DNA of 17,897 nt from positions 1 through 17,897 of the forward strand of contig CALKIU010000097.1 of the NCBI GenBank assembly GCA_937995745.1, given 5' to 3'. This document shows positions 6,867 to 14,629 of this stretch, in pieces; position 1 is the stretch's first letter, and every line of letters starts with the position of its first letter. The stretch is from an uncultured Bacillaceae bacterium (GTDB lineage Bacteria; Bacillota; Bacilli; Bacillales; Cytobacillaceae). The notes beneath the pieces were generated by a model. That model was not told where the DNA came from. It saw nothing but the letters and a program-made list of their open reading frames with translations, and did no database searches. The translations under genes were made by a program, and so were the position numbers.

Positions 6867-8446
6867 ATCCTGCCTATTTTCTGTTTCTTGTTTATATTAT
6901 TGTTTGCACCTTGGTCATTACTTATTGGGCGGCAAAAAGAAGCAAGACAACGCCCCGCTTTTATGTGGCTTCCGGAAAATTGACCGGTTTTCAAAACGGT
7001 CTGGCCATCGCCGGGGATTTTATCAGTGCAGCGTCTTTCCTTGGCATCGCGGGCATGATTGCGCTCCGCGGGTATGACGGTTTTTTGTATTCCATCGGTT
7101 TTCTTGCATCTTATTTGTTTGTCCTGTTCTTGGTGGCGGAGCCGGTCCATCATTTGGGCAAATATTCGCTCGGCGATGTCATTTGTTCCCGGTTTCCGGG
7201 CAAAAAAATGAGGTTAATGACAGCCCTCAGCACTTTTATGATTTCCATCCTTTATATGATTCCCCAGCTCGTCGCATCGGGATTGCTCCTCCGCTTGCTT
7301 TTAGATATTGATTATACCATTTCCGTCCTCGTTATCGGCGGATTGATGACGATTTACGTCGTTTTGGGCGGAATGATTGCCACTTCATGGGTGCAAATTG
7401 TCAAAACCGTATTGCTAATGTCCGGGACGTTTTTCCTGACACTGATTACTTTGTCCTATTTCGGCTGGGACGTGAATAATTTAATGACAAAGGTAAAAAC
7501 AAATACTCCGTTGGGCGGGGAGTTTTTTCTTCCCGGGCATTTGTTTGAGGATCCGGTCGAGCTTTTTTCCATGCAACTGGCATTGGTTTTTGGCACGGCG
7601 GGACTTCCCCACATTTTAGTCCGGCTGCTGACCGTGCGGAATGCGGTTGAAGTGCGCAGATCGCTCATCAGTTCCACATGGCTCATCGGCTCATTTTATT
7701 TGATGTCGCTTATTCTCGGCCTGGGAGCCGCGGCCCTTTTGGGGTACGACGCCCTCATGGCGGCGGATCGGACGGGGAATCTGGCCGCTCCCCTTTTGGC
7801 AAAGGCGGTCGGCGGGGATTTCTTGCTCGCCTTTGTGGCGGCGATCGCTTTCACGACGATTGTGGCGGTTGTCGCCGGTTTGGTGATCTCCTCGACGACG
7901 GCATTTTCGCATGACATATTTCATCATATTTTGAAAAAGGGTCAATCGACGGAAAAAGAGCAACTGAGAGCAGCGCGCATCTCCGCACTGGCCATTGGGA
8001 TTATTTCCACTTTATTCTCATTGCGCCTGGAATCGATCAATGTCACCTTCCTTGTGTCCATGACCTTTATCGTCGCCGCTTCCAGCATTTTTCCCGTGCT
8101 TGTATTGACAATTTATTGGAAACGCTTTACGGAAACAGGGGCCATGACCGGCTTGGTTTTCGGTCTCGCCGCCTCGGTTCTGTTCGTCGTTTTGGGACCT
8201 TATATTATGAATCCGGAAGAGGGCTGGATTGCCAGGGAGGCAGTGTTTTCTTTATATAACCCCGGGATTATCACCATTCCGATCGGTTTTCTCGGGGCCT
8301 GGCTGGGCAGTGTTTTTTCATCAAACAAGATTCAATCGGAAGAAGAATTTAAGACGTTTTTCATCCGGGCACATACCGGCAAAAACAATTTCAGCAAGGC
8401 GCACACCGGCGGAAGTTCAAGGAGAGAGAGAACATGGAAGGCTTGA
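6863..8446 (+). CDS. Sodium:solute symporter, ActP-like monocarboxylate carrier (copy 1)
   Basis: 527-residue SSS-family membrane protein with about 13 transmembrane helices. The signature region AGDFISAASFLGIAGMIAL (50-68) in helix 2 and FGTAGLPHILVR further on place it with acetate/monocarboxylate symporters such as ActP. The GTG start at 6863 overlaps the DUF485 stop, with GGAGGGGG (6851-6858) just before it. The C-terminal tail is hydrophilic and carries two similar RAHTGKN / KAHTGGS segments. The second copy in this window ends in a single RAHTG. Its 3' end overlaps the kinase gene by 13 bases. Fixed linkage to a sensor kinase suggests it supplies the imported substrate or also acts as a co-sensor. 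Substrate candidates are acetate, pyruvate or similar acids, by family inference. Confidence 0.9.
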   Translation: MNPAYFLFLVYIIVCTLVITYWAAKRSKTTPRFYVASGKLTGFQNGLAIAGDFISAASFLGIAGMIALRGYDGFLYSIGFLASYLFVLFLVAEPVHHLGKYSLGDVICSRFPGKKMRLMTALSTFMISILYMIPQLVASGLLLRLLLDIDYTISVLVIGGLMTIYVVLGGMIATSWVQIVKTVLLMSGTFFLTLITLSYFGWDVNNLMTKVKTNTPLGGEFFLPGHLFEDPVELFSMQLALVFGTAGLPHILVRLLTVRNAVEVRRSLISSTWLIGSFYLMSLILGLGAAALLGYDALMAADRTGNLAAPLLAKAVGGDFLLAFVAAIAFTTIVAVVAGLVISSTTAFSHDIFHHILKKGQSTEKEQLRAARISALAIGIISTLFSLRLESINVTFLVSMTFIVAASSIFPVLVLTIYWKRFTETGAMTGLVFGLAASVLFVVLGPYIMNPEEGWIAREAVFSLYNPGIITIPIGFLGAWLGSVFSSNKIQSEEEFKTFFIRAHTGKNNFSKAHTGGSSRRERTWKA

Positions 8447-10203
8447 CGATTACGTTGTTTGAACGATTGGGGCTGCTGTTGATCATGGCATTTGTCATGA
8501 CACGGACGCCCGGTTTTAAGTCGCTGCTGTACCGGAAATACAGTGCCGGAATGTCTGTCGTTCATGCGGCTGTCTTGGGGTTGTTCGGGATCGTTTGTAC
8601 TGTGATCGGCATTGTTATCTCAGAAGACGGTTCCATCAGTCACCGTTTAATTATTGCTCCTGTCCATGACGGCCAATTTATCGTCAGTTTGAGTCTTGTG
8701 GCCGTTGTCATTGCCGGCTTGCTCGGGGGACCGGCGCTCGGGGTGGGGGCGGGTTTTATTGCCGGAATGCATTTGTTTTTTCTCGGCGGTGACGGGGCAT
8801 TTGCCAATGCCGTCTCCAACCCGCTGACCGGTTTATTGGCGGGGTTTACGGCCCGGTTTTTCTCCAACGAACGTGTCATTTCCCCGTTGAAAGCATTGTT
8901 CATCGGGGTATTTCCCCCGGTTTTGCATATGCAATTGCTGTTGATGATGAATACGAACCATGCGGGGATGGTTGCCGTTGTGGATAAAATCGGCTTTCCA
9001 CTGGTCTTGACGATCAGTACGGCGACCGCCATTTTTACGGCGATGATCGGGATTGTCCTCAAGGAACAGGAAAATGAAGCGGCACTGGCTTCCGAGCAGG
9101 CTTTGACGATCGCCAAAGAGGCGCTGCCATATTTGAAAAAGGACTCGCTTTTGGACGTGGCCGCGGGTTTGGCTGAACTGTTGTACAGCCGCTTGAAATT
9201 GGCGGCGGTGTCAGTTACAGACAAGCACGAAGTTCTGGCCCATAAAGGAGTTGGCACTGAGCATCTCCGTTTCTTTTCCCCGGGGATGCTTCCCTTGGCG
9301 AAAAAGGCGGTGCAGACGAAACGGATGCAAGTGGCCTATTCAGGGGGGGATCTCTTGGGAAGCCGGCGGAAATGCCCGCTCGAAGGAGCCATTTTTATCC
9401 CGATCCTAAAAGATCAAGACGTGATTTTTCTGATTAACTTTTATTTCCGGAAAGCGGAGCATATCTCTCCGGTGGAAATCATGATGGCGCAAGGATTGGG
9501 ACAATTTATTTCCTATCAACTTAACATGCTGGAGGCGGAAAAATTAAAAGCCCATATCCGCGATGCCGAACTGAGGAATCTGCAGGCGCAAATCAATCCG
9601 CATTTTCTGTTTAATACCCTCCAGCTCATCGCGGGGCTCATTCGCGAAAATCCGGACGCCGCCCGCCGGCTGACAATTAAGCTGGCCGGTTATATGCGGT
9701 TTAATTTGCGGCTTGTCTCCCGCTCATTGATTGAATTGGAAAAAGAGTGCGACCATGCGGAAGCATACACGGCCATCATTCAACAACGTTTTAAAGGCAG
9801 GATTCAAATCAGGTTTAAAAAACCGGAACATCTCCCTTCGACCATTTACATACCTCCGTCGACGATTCAGCCTTTAATCGAGAATTCCGTCCAACATGGT
9901 TTAAAACATGTGACGAACGGCGGAAAAATTGACGTTGTCGTTGAGAATGCAGAAGAGGGCGTCACCATTTCCGTGCGCGACAACGGAAAAGGCTTTCCCG
10001 TCCATTTGCTGCCGATTGTGACAAAAATGCCTTTGTCAAGCGAAACGGGGGGCATCGGTATTTACAATGTCAATCAACGTTTGGTGCAGCTTCTCGGCAG
10101 TGAAGCCGGGCTGCGCATCCGCAATCTGCCCGGCGGAGGCAGCGAGGTTAAGTTTTTTGTTCCGAAGTATGAACGACTAAAAGAAAAGAAGGTGATCGGA
10201 TGA
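8434..10203 (+). CDS. LytS-type sensor histidine kinase
   Basis: 589-residue membrane sensor. About six hydrophobic segments in residues 10-210 form a 5TMR-LYT-type domain with the usual Gly-rich run LLGGPALGVGAGFIAG (96-111). A GAF-like region follows at about 230-360. The transmitter is of the LytS/YehU class: phosphoacceptor His390 in QINPHFLFNTL, N-box LIENSVQHG (481-489), G1 DNGKG (516-520) and a GIG(I)YN segment at 540-545. Length is close to B. subtilis LytS. The gene begins inside the symporter gene (13-bp overlap), and its stop overlaps the response regulator start (ATGA), so all are co-translated. LytST-type pairs in Bacillus control pyruvate transport (pftAB). By analogy this one may respond to extracellular pyruvate, acetate or a related acid. 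Confidence 0.93.
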   Translation: MEGLTITLFERLGLLLIMAFVMTRTPGFKSLLYRKYSAGMSVVHAAVLGLFGIVCTVIGIVISEDGSISHRLIIAPVHDGQFIVSLSLVAVVIAGLLGGPALGVGAGFIAGMHLFFLGGDGAFANAVSNPLTGLLAGFTARFFSNERVISPLKALFIGVFPPVLHMQLLLMMNTNHAGMVAVVDKIGFPLVLTISTATAIFTAMIGIVLKEQENEAALASEQALTIAKEALPYLKKDSLLDVAAGLAELLYSRLKLAAVSVTDKHEVLAHKGVGTEHLRFFSPGMLPLAKKAVQTKRMQVAYSGGDLLGSRRKCPLEGAIFIPILKDQDVIFLINFYFRKAEHISPVEIMMAQGLGQFISYQLNMLEAEKLKAHIRDAELRNLQAQINPHFLFNTLQLIAGLIRENPDAARRLTIKLAGYMRFNLRLVSRSLIELEKECDHAEAYTAIIQQRFKGRIQIRFKKPEHLPSTIYIPPSTIQPLIENSVQHGLKHVTNGGKIDVVVENAEEGVTISVRDNGKGFPVHLLPIVTKMPLSSETGGIGIYNVNQRLVQLLGSEAGLRIRNLPGGGSEVKFFVPKYERLKEKKVIG

Positions 10204-10955
10204 CAGAAATCCGTGTGATGATAGCCGAAGATGAGATGATGGCGAGGAAAGAATTGCTCCATTTATTGGAAAGTGAGAGGGGAATCATTCACACTCCCCC
10301 TGCGGAGACCGGGGAACAGCTGATTGAATTGTATGCGAAGCACCGGCCCGATGTCATTTTTCTCGACATTGAAATGCCGGGATTTACCGGGATTGAAGCA
10401 GCGCGGCAAATTATGAGCGGGAATCCCGACCCGGCCCCGTTATTTGTCTTCACAACCGCTTACGATGATTATGCCCTTGATGCCTTTGATGTTGAAGCGG
10501 TGGACTATTTGCTCAAGCCGTATGAGGAGGAACGCTTCCGCCGGACGATGGCGCGGATCCGGAAAATCTTAGAGAACCGCCGGCAGGCCCATTCCCCCGA
10601 AGAATCAAACAGTGCAAGTCCGATAAAAAAATTGTTGATTGACGACGGGGAAAAGCTGGTCGTCGTTTCGCCGGAGTCGATTTATTATGCTGTCCCGAAC
10701 AAAAGGCTTCTTGAAATCCACACCGAAGATAAAGTGATCAGAAGCAGGATGACTTTGCAGGAACTGGAGGAGAAGCTGAAAGGACATATGTTTTTCCGCG
10801 TCCACCGCAGCTACCTCGTCAATTTGAACCATGTCCTTGAAATTACGCCTTGGTTCAACGGTACGAGCAATTTAACGTTAAAAGACAAAAACCGGACAAG
10901 AATTCCCGTCAGCCGTTCGGCCAGTAAAATGATTCCGCAATTGTTCAAAAGCTAG
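10200..10955 (+). CDS. LytT-type response regulator with LytTR DNA-binding domain
   Basis: 251-residue two-domain regulator. The receiver (about 3-125) has acidic pocket residues Glu10 and Asp11, phosphoacceptor Asp56 in VIFLDIEMPG, the TT pair at 85-86 and Lys106 in YLLKP. The LytTR domain (about 143-248) includes FFRVHRSYLVNLNHV (198-212) and the terminal IPVSRS (235-240) that contacts DNA in this family. Its ATG overlaps the kinase stop as ATGA. LytTR regulators bind pairs of 9-bp direct repeats spaced by about two helical turns. Such repeats occur upstream of the second DUF485-symporter pair (11112-11162), so that promoter is its likely target. Confidence 0.94.
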   Translation: MTEIRVMIAEDEMMARKELLHLLESERGIIHTPPAETGEQLIELYAKHRPDVIFLDIEMPGFTGIEAARQIMSGNPDPAPLFVFTTAYDDYALDAFDVEAVDYLLKPYEEERFRRTMARIRKILENRRQAHSPEESNSASPIKKLLIDDGEKLVVVSPESIYYAVPNKRLLEIHTEDKVIRSRMTLQELEEKLKGHMFFRVHRSYLVNLNHVLEITPWFNGTSNLTLKDKNRTRIPVSRSASKMIPQLFKS

Positions 10956-11037
10956 GACAAACACCGCCAATCTTGAGTCTGTTTGGTTTTCCGGAGTATG
11001 TGAAATCATTCTTCGGTTGGCATAATATTTTTTTCAA

Positions 11038-11086
11038 AAGACCCTGTTTTCCCCGGAAGAACGGGTGAAAACAGGGTCTTCTTTTT
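11038..11086 (+). terminator. Strong terminator of the LytST operon
   Basis: A perfect 14-bp stem, AAGACCCTGTTTTC (11038-11051) with GAAAACAGGGTCTT (11067-11080), is extended inside by CCCG/CGGG and followed by CTTTTT. It separates the kinase operon from the second symporter operon. Confidence 0.93.
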
Positions 11087-11111
11087 GATAAAACCCTGAA
11101 ACAGTTTTATT

Positions 11112-11162
11112 GTCGTTCATCCGCAAAATCGAACCGTTCAGACAAAAAAATGTACCGTTTAA
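11112..11162 (+). promoter_or_regulatory. Three 21-bp-phased LytTR-type direct repeats
   Basis: GTCGTTCAT (11112-11120), ACCGTTCAG (11133-11141) and ACCGTTTAA (11154-11162) start exactly 21 bases apart. The LytTR consensus is [TA][AC][CA]GTTN[AG][TG]. The middle copy matches at all positions, the third misses one and the first misses two. A weaker ACAGTTTTA lies at 11101. The array ends about 10 bases before the -35 of the next promoter, the usual position for a transcription activator. Confidence 0.8.
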
Positions 11163-11172
11163 ACAATATCTG

Positions 11173-11201
11173 TTTCTCGATTTTTTTAAAGTCCATATAA
11201 T
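11173..11201 (+). promoter_or_regulatory. Activator-type promoter of the second DUF485-symporter operon
   Basis: A perfect -10 TATAAT (11196-11201) is preceded at 17 bases by TTTCTC (11173-11178), a poor -35. This is what one expects where a bound activator replaces -35 contacts. The expected leader is about 35 nt. Confidence 0.7.
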
Positions 11202-11242
11202 TATCAGAAAATTCTAATCAACAAAAAGGGGGATGGTCCGTT

Positions 11243-11581
11243 ATGGCTCAAAAGGAACTGATTGTGAACTTCGCACAATTGGAAAAAAAGCCTGATTATG
11301 TAGCGGTGGAAAACAGTTCGCGCTTTAAGGAGTTTTTAAACAGGAAAAAGAAGTTTATAGTGCCAATGACAGTGTTTTTCCTGATATTCTACTTTTTGTT
11401 GCCGATTCTGACATCTTATACGACTTTCTTGAACACTCCGGCAATCGGTGACATTTCTTGGGTTTGGCTGTTTGCTTTTGCACAATTTGTCATGGTTTGG
11501 GTGTTAAGTTCCATTTATGTAAGAAAAGCAAATTCCTACGATGATGAAGCGGAGGAAATTATAGACGAGTATTTAAGTTGA
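11243..11581 (+). CDS. DUF485 membrane protein (copy 2)
   Basis: 112-residue protein with a hydrophilic N-terminal arm of about 36 residues, then two transmembrane helices (about 40-60 and 72-93) and an acidic C-terminus (DDEAEEIIDEYLS). The RKKKFIVPMTVFFLIFYFLLP and WVWLFAFAQFVMVW stretches are typical of DUF485. The ATG at 11243 follows AAAGGGGGA (11226-11233). The ATG at 11233 is out of frame. The TGA stop is immediately followed by the ribosome site of the symporter gene. It presumably assists the adjacent symporter. The N-terminal arm, absent from copy 1, is the main difference between the paralogues. Confidence 0.88.
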   Translation: MAQKELIVNFAQLEKKPDYVAVENSSRFKEFLNRKKKFIVPMTVFFLIFYFLLPILTSYTTFLNTPAIGDISWVWLFAFAQFVMVWVLSSIYVRKANSYDDEAEEIIDEYLS

Positions 11582-11596
11582 GGAGGGAATACTTGA

Positions 11597-13135
11597 ATGG
11601 ATGCAACGGTTATTGTTCTATTTCTGGCCATAGTCATACTTACATTGGTCGTTACTTATCTTGCAGCAAGAAATACAAAGTCGACCGGTGATTTTTACAC
11701 TGCGGGCGGCGGTTTGACCGGCTGGCAAAATGGATTGGCCATTGCCGGGGACTATTTGTCGGCGGCATCGTTTCTCGGGATTGCCGGCATGATTGCGCTC
11801 CAAGGATTTGACGGCTTTTTCTACAGCATCGGCTTTTTGGTCGCTTATCTGGTAGTTTTGTTCCTGGTGGCGGAACCGCTCCGGAACTTGGGGAAATATA
11901 CACTTGCCGATATGATCAACGCGCGGTTTGATGCGAGAAAAGTAAGGGGAGCGGCCGCGTTGAGCACGATTACGATCGTGTTTTTCTACATGATTGCCCA
12001 ACTGGTCGGCGCCGGCGCGTTAATCCAGTTGTTGTTTGACATTCCTTATTGGATTGCCGTACTAATCGTCGGCGTGATGATGACCATTTACGTGTTGTTT
12101 GGAGGAATGCTGGCTACAAGCTGGGTGCAGATTATCAAAGCCGTTCTTTTGATGTTCGGAATGGTGGTCATGTCTTTCATCGTTCTGTGGAAGTTTAATT
12201 TTAATATCGGGGCCATGTTTACGGAAGTAAAAACGGCCACGAGCCACGGAGCAGCATACTTAAATCCGGGCATCAAGTATAAGGATCCTCTCGGAACATT
12301 GTCTTTAATGCTTGCTCTTGTTCTCGGTACCGCCGGTCTTCCCCATATTCTCATGCGCTTTTTCACGGTAAAAGATGCAAAGACGGCGAGAAAATCAGTT
12401 ATTACGGCAACTTGGACGATCGGTATTTTCTATATTTTAACCTTATTCCTTGGCATGGGAGCGGCCATTTTTGTCGGTGAAGAAAAAATCCTTGCCGCCA
12501 ACCCTGGCGGAAACATGGCTGCGCCGTTATTGGCCGAGGCGATTGGCGGAAATATTTTGTTCGCTCTGATTGCCGCCGTTGCTTTTGCGACGATTTTGGC
12601 CGTGGTGGCCGGGCTTGTATTGTCAGGAGCGTCGGCTTTTGCCCACGATATTTACGGACAAATCATCAAAAAGGGAAACATTTCCGAAAGAAAACAAATG
12701 GCGGCGGCGCGACTTGCGGCATTGGGTGTGTCCGTGGTATCCATCATCCTGTCATTGGGCGCCCAGTATTTGAACGTGGCGTTTCTTGTCTCGCTCGCTT
12801 TCTGCATCGCTGCCAGCGCCAATTTGCCGGTCATTTTATATACCGTCTATTGGCGGAGGTTCAATACAACCGGAGCCGTTTCTGCATTGTTGGCGGGGCT
12901 CATCTCCGCGCTGATCTTGGTTTCCATCAGCCCGAGCGTGTTTTCTCCGGTGGAAGGAGCGGCGCTGTTTGTAGGTGAACCGATCTTCCCGTGGGAAAAC
13001 CCGGCACTCATTAGTGTGCCGATAGGATTTATCGCCGGTTATCTCGGCACCGTTCTTTCCAAAGAATACAATTATGAGCGCTTTGCGGAAGTATCTGTGC
13101 GTGCTCATACAGGATACAGGGAAAGAATGGAATAA
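11597..13135 (+). CDS. Sodium:solute symporter, ActP-like monocarboxylate carrier (copy 2)
   Basis: 512-residue SSS-family carrier with about 13 transmembrane helices. The helix-2 signature AGDYLSAASFLGIAGMIAL (50-68) and a LGTAGLPHILMR stretch match the ActP/YwcA branch. It ends in VRAHTGYRERME. AGGAGGG (11581-11587) precedes the ATG at 11597, overlapping the end of the DUF485 gene. It is clearly paralogous to the carrier at 6863-8446, but here no kinase follows, and the promoter carries LytTR repeats. It is therefore probably the induced, high-flux transporter of the pair. The substrate is likely acetate, pyruvate or a similar short-chain acid. Confidence 0.92.
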   Translation: MDATVIVLFLAIVILTLVVTYLAARNTKSTGDFYTAGGGLTGWQNGLAIAGDYLSAASFLGIAGMIALQGFDGFFYSIGFLVAYLVVLFLVAEPLRNLGKYTLADMINARFDARKVRGAAALSTITIVFFYMIAQLVGAGALIQLLFDIPYWIAVLIVGVMMTIYVLFGGMLATSWVQIIKAVLLMFGMVVMSFIVLWKFNFNIGAMFTEVKTATSHGAAYLNPGIKYKDPLGTLSLMLALVLGTAGLPHILMRFFTVKDAKTARKSVITATWTIGIFYILTLFLGMGAAIFVGEEKILAANPGGNMAAPLLAEAIGGNILFALIAAVAFATILAVVAGLVLSGASAFAHDIYGQIIKKGNISERKQMAAARLAALGVSVVSIILSLGAQYLNVAFLVSLAFCIAASANLPVILYTVYWRRFNTTGAVSALLAGLISALILVSISPSVFSPVEGAALFVGEPIFPWENPALISVPIGFIAGYLGTVLSKEYNYERFAEVSVRAHTGYRERME

Positions 13136-13175
13136 TCCAGGCGCAACGGCCTGATGAGGCGCAATAAGAATGAGG

Positions 13176-13191
13176 ACAAATTTCCATTTGT
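13176..13191. promoter_or_regulatory. Inverted repeat upstream of the candidate sRNA promoter
   Basis: A perfect ACAAAT-N4-ATTTGT repeat ends two bases before the -35 at 13194. The position suits an operator. No known regulator consensus is recognised. Confidence 0.4.
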
Positions 13192-13193
13192 TA

Positions 13194-13222
13194 TTGGTAT
13201 TTTATGACATTTAGCATATAAT
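13194..13222 (+). promoter_or_regulatory. Sigma-A promoter with no downstream ORF
   Basis: TTGGTA (13194-13199), a 17-base spacer, then a perfect TATAAT (13217-13222). The expected transcript start is near 13229. It lies 60-90 bases after the symporter stop codon. Confidence 0.65.
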
Positions 13223-13228
13223 GAAAAC

Positions 13229-13361
13229 GATGGAAAATATCCGGACTTCCCACTTCTTTCCCTTTTTTGTCGGCGCGGCTGCCCGGTGCCGGGCTTTTTG
13301 GCCACGGGCAGCTGTTGATGCATGATTTTTGGACCGTACCTTTGGTGCGGTCTTTTTTTTT
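13229..13361 (+). ncRNA. Candidate small RNA of about 130 nt
   Basis: The interval runs from the predicted start of the 13194 promoter to the U tail at 13361 and has no plausible ORF. It begins with a single-stranded, pyrimidine-rich stretch (CUUCCCACUUCUUUCCC, 13246-13262). A GC-rich hairpin follows (GCUGCCCG 13278-13285 with CGGGCAGC 13305-13312), then a short linker and a terminator hairpin. Inside the first hairpin, GCCCGG/CCGGGC plus five T residues (13281-13299) could form a competing early terminator. The plan of C-rich seed, hairpin and terminator is common for trans-acting regulatory RNAs of Bacillales, for example RoxS/RsaE-like. No named family was recognised. It could also be a small attenuated leader. 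Confidence 0.5.
13332..13361 (+). terminator. Strong rho-independent terminator
   Basis: GACCGTACC (13332-13340) pairs with GGTGCGGTC (13344-13352) through one wobble pair, with a TTT loop, and nine T residues follow. It ends the candidate sRNA and any read-through from the second symporter operon. Confidence 0.9.
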
Positions 13362-14499
13362 GATAAAGGGAGCGCACGGGAATAAAAAACGGAGGAACGG
13401 ATTCTTTCCGGATTGTTCACTGTGCCCCGTCTAAGGGCGAATAACGTTTATTAAAAATATAAGCGAAATAGACGGAAAGAGGGGACAGGAGAAAACGGGA
13501 GAAGGACGGTTCCATTGACAGTGTCCGGGTTATCTTTTTGCCTCTGGTTGGCGGATAAACAGGTTTCGCTATGAATGAAGGCCTTTTTGCCTGATGAAAA
13601 AGTGTTAAAACTGTTTGAAAAAATGTTGAGATAAATAAGGTTCAAAGGCAGGAATTTTTTTGCAGATTGAACTTCATAAGATATTTTCCAAAAAATAATT
13701 TATTTTGGCAATAAATCTGCGGAAACTATTTCTTTCTGGCGGATGTTGCAAAAAATATACAAACTTGGCTTTTCATTAACTAAAATAAAAGGGCACTGGT
13801 AACCGGTTTATGTTATAAGGAAAAAATTAAACAACAGGGTCCTGCCCCTTTTTTATGCGAAAGAGGAAATAAATGGAAGAGTATCGTTTTAGTAAGAAAA
13901 CATTTTTCTAATTGTTGTATTTCATATTAGCTAAATTAAAAATATTCAATATTCTCATTTTTTGAATTTTTTACAAACGATATATAAAATTTTAATACGT
14001 TTTTGCAAAATTATAGTATAATAGTATTAGGAAGTGTGCCTTTTTTTCATAAATGGATAAACTTTCCTTTTAGGAAAACAAATGGAAAAAATCTAGGTAA
14101 AAATACTTTTTCGCAGAGTGCATTAGGCACTGAAACCAATCAGGAAGAAAATACAGCCAGAAAATTATTTTTAATGTATTTTAAATTTTCGAAAAAATGA
14201 GATGCAATTCAGCCTTTAACACAAAAGTTAAAAGAAGCAAAGAAGCTTAGCTTATTTTGCAAAATTCAAATTTGTTTTGAAACATGGTTGGTTTGCTGTC
14301 AGACATCGTTGTTTTTACAGGTTTTGCTTTAAGCCGGCGCAAAAGTTTGTCCATTTTTTGACCATAAGACAACCGTTCCTTTTTGCCAAAAGAGAAGAAG
14401 GGCTATTGGCCGGCTGCCGCGACTCATTTCTCCGGAGAGGTTTACACCTGCTCCTTCCCATATACATCATCAATTCAAAAAACCATTTTTCATTTGAAT
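13362..14499. other. Long AT-rich stretch without a convincing gene
   Basis: Short open frames here (for example 14003-14200 and one starting at 14277) lack ribosome sites and protein-like composition. Structures seen are GCAGATT (13662-13668) with AATCTGC (13714-13720) enclosing CCAAAA/TTTTGG (13688-13708); AAAAGGGCA near 13787 with TGCCCCTTTT near 13847, followed by more T residues; and AGTGC/GCACT at 14117-14131. These may be decayed elements or leader structures. None matches a known RNA family that I recognise. Confidence 0.5.
13962..13990 (+). promoter_or_regulatory. Possible sigma-A promoter in the gene-free region
   Basis: TTGAAT (13962-13967), a 17-base spacer, then TAAAAT (13985-13990). 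A perfect TATAAT at 14017-14022 lacks a spaced -35. If this promoter drives the opine dehydrogenase operon, the leader would be nearly 800 nt. No clear sigma-A promoter was found closer to that gene. Confidence 0.35.
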
Positions 14500-14584
14500 A
14501 TTCCTGTTTCAAGACAGTCTTGTATGCATCATTAAGTGTTTATGAAAAATAACTATGATGGAGTCAATCGGCTGAAACAGGAAT
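14500..14584. repeat. Long inverted repeat, possible structured RNA or mobile-element remnant
   Basis: ATTCCTGTTTCA (14500-14511) and TGAAACAGGAAT (14573-14584) are perfect 12-bp reverse complements. A second pair CATCAT/ATGATG (14527-14532 and 14555-14560) is nested inside. CCTTCTCTTTTT follows the right arm. It could be a folded leader with a terminator-like end, or the ends of a very small decayed element. Confidence 0.5.
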
Positions 14585-14610
14585 CCTTCTCTTTTTAACA
14601 GTCACAAACT

Positions 14611-14629
14611 TTCGTTTTTATTGAACGAA
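14611..14629. promoter_or_regulatory. Inverted repeat upstream of the opine dehydrogenase operon
   Basis: TTCGTT (14611-14616) and AACGAA (14624-14629) form a perfect 6-bp inverted repeat with a 7-base gap, about 150 bases before the gene. It is a possible operator; no regulator is known. Confidence 0.35.

Noticed and set aside
14003..14552. Short open frames in the AT-rich gap (65 and 91 codons)
   Set aside because: No ribosome site, non-ATG or poorly placed starts, composition rich in Phe, Lys and Cys without domain-like pattern, and inverted repeats run through them.
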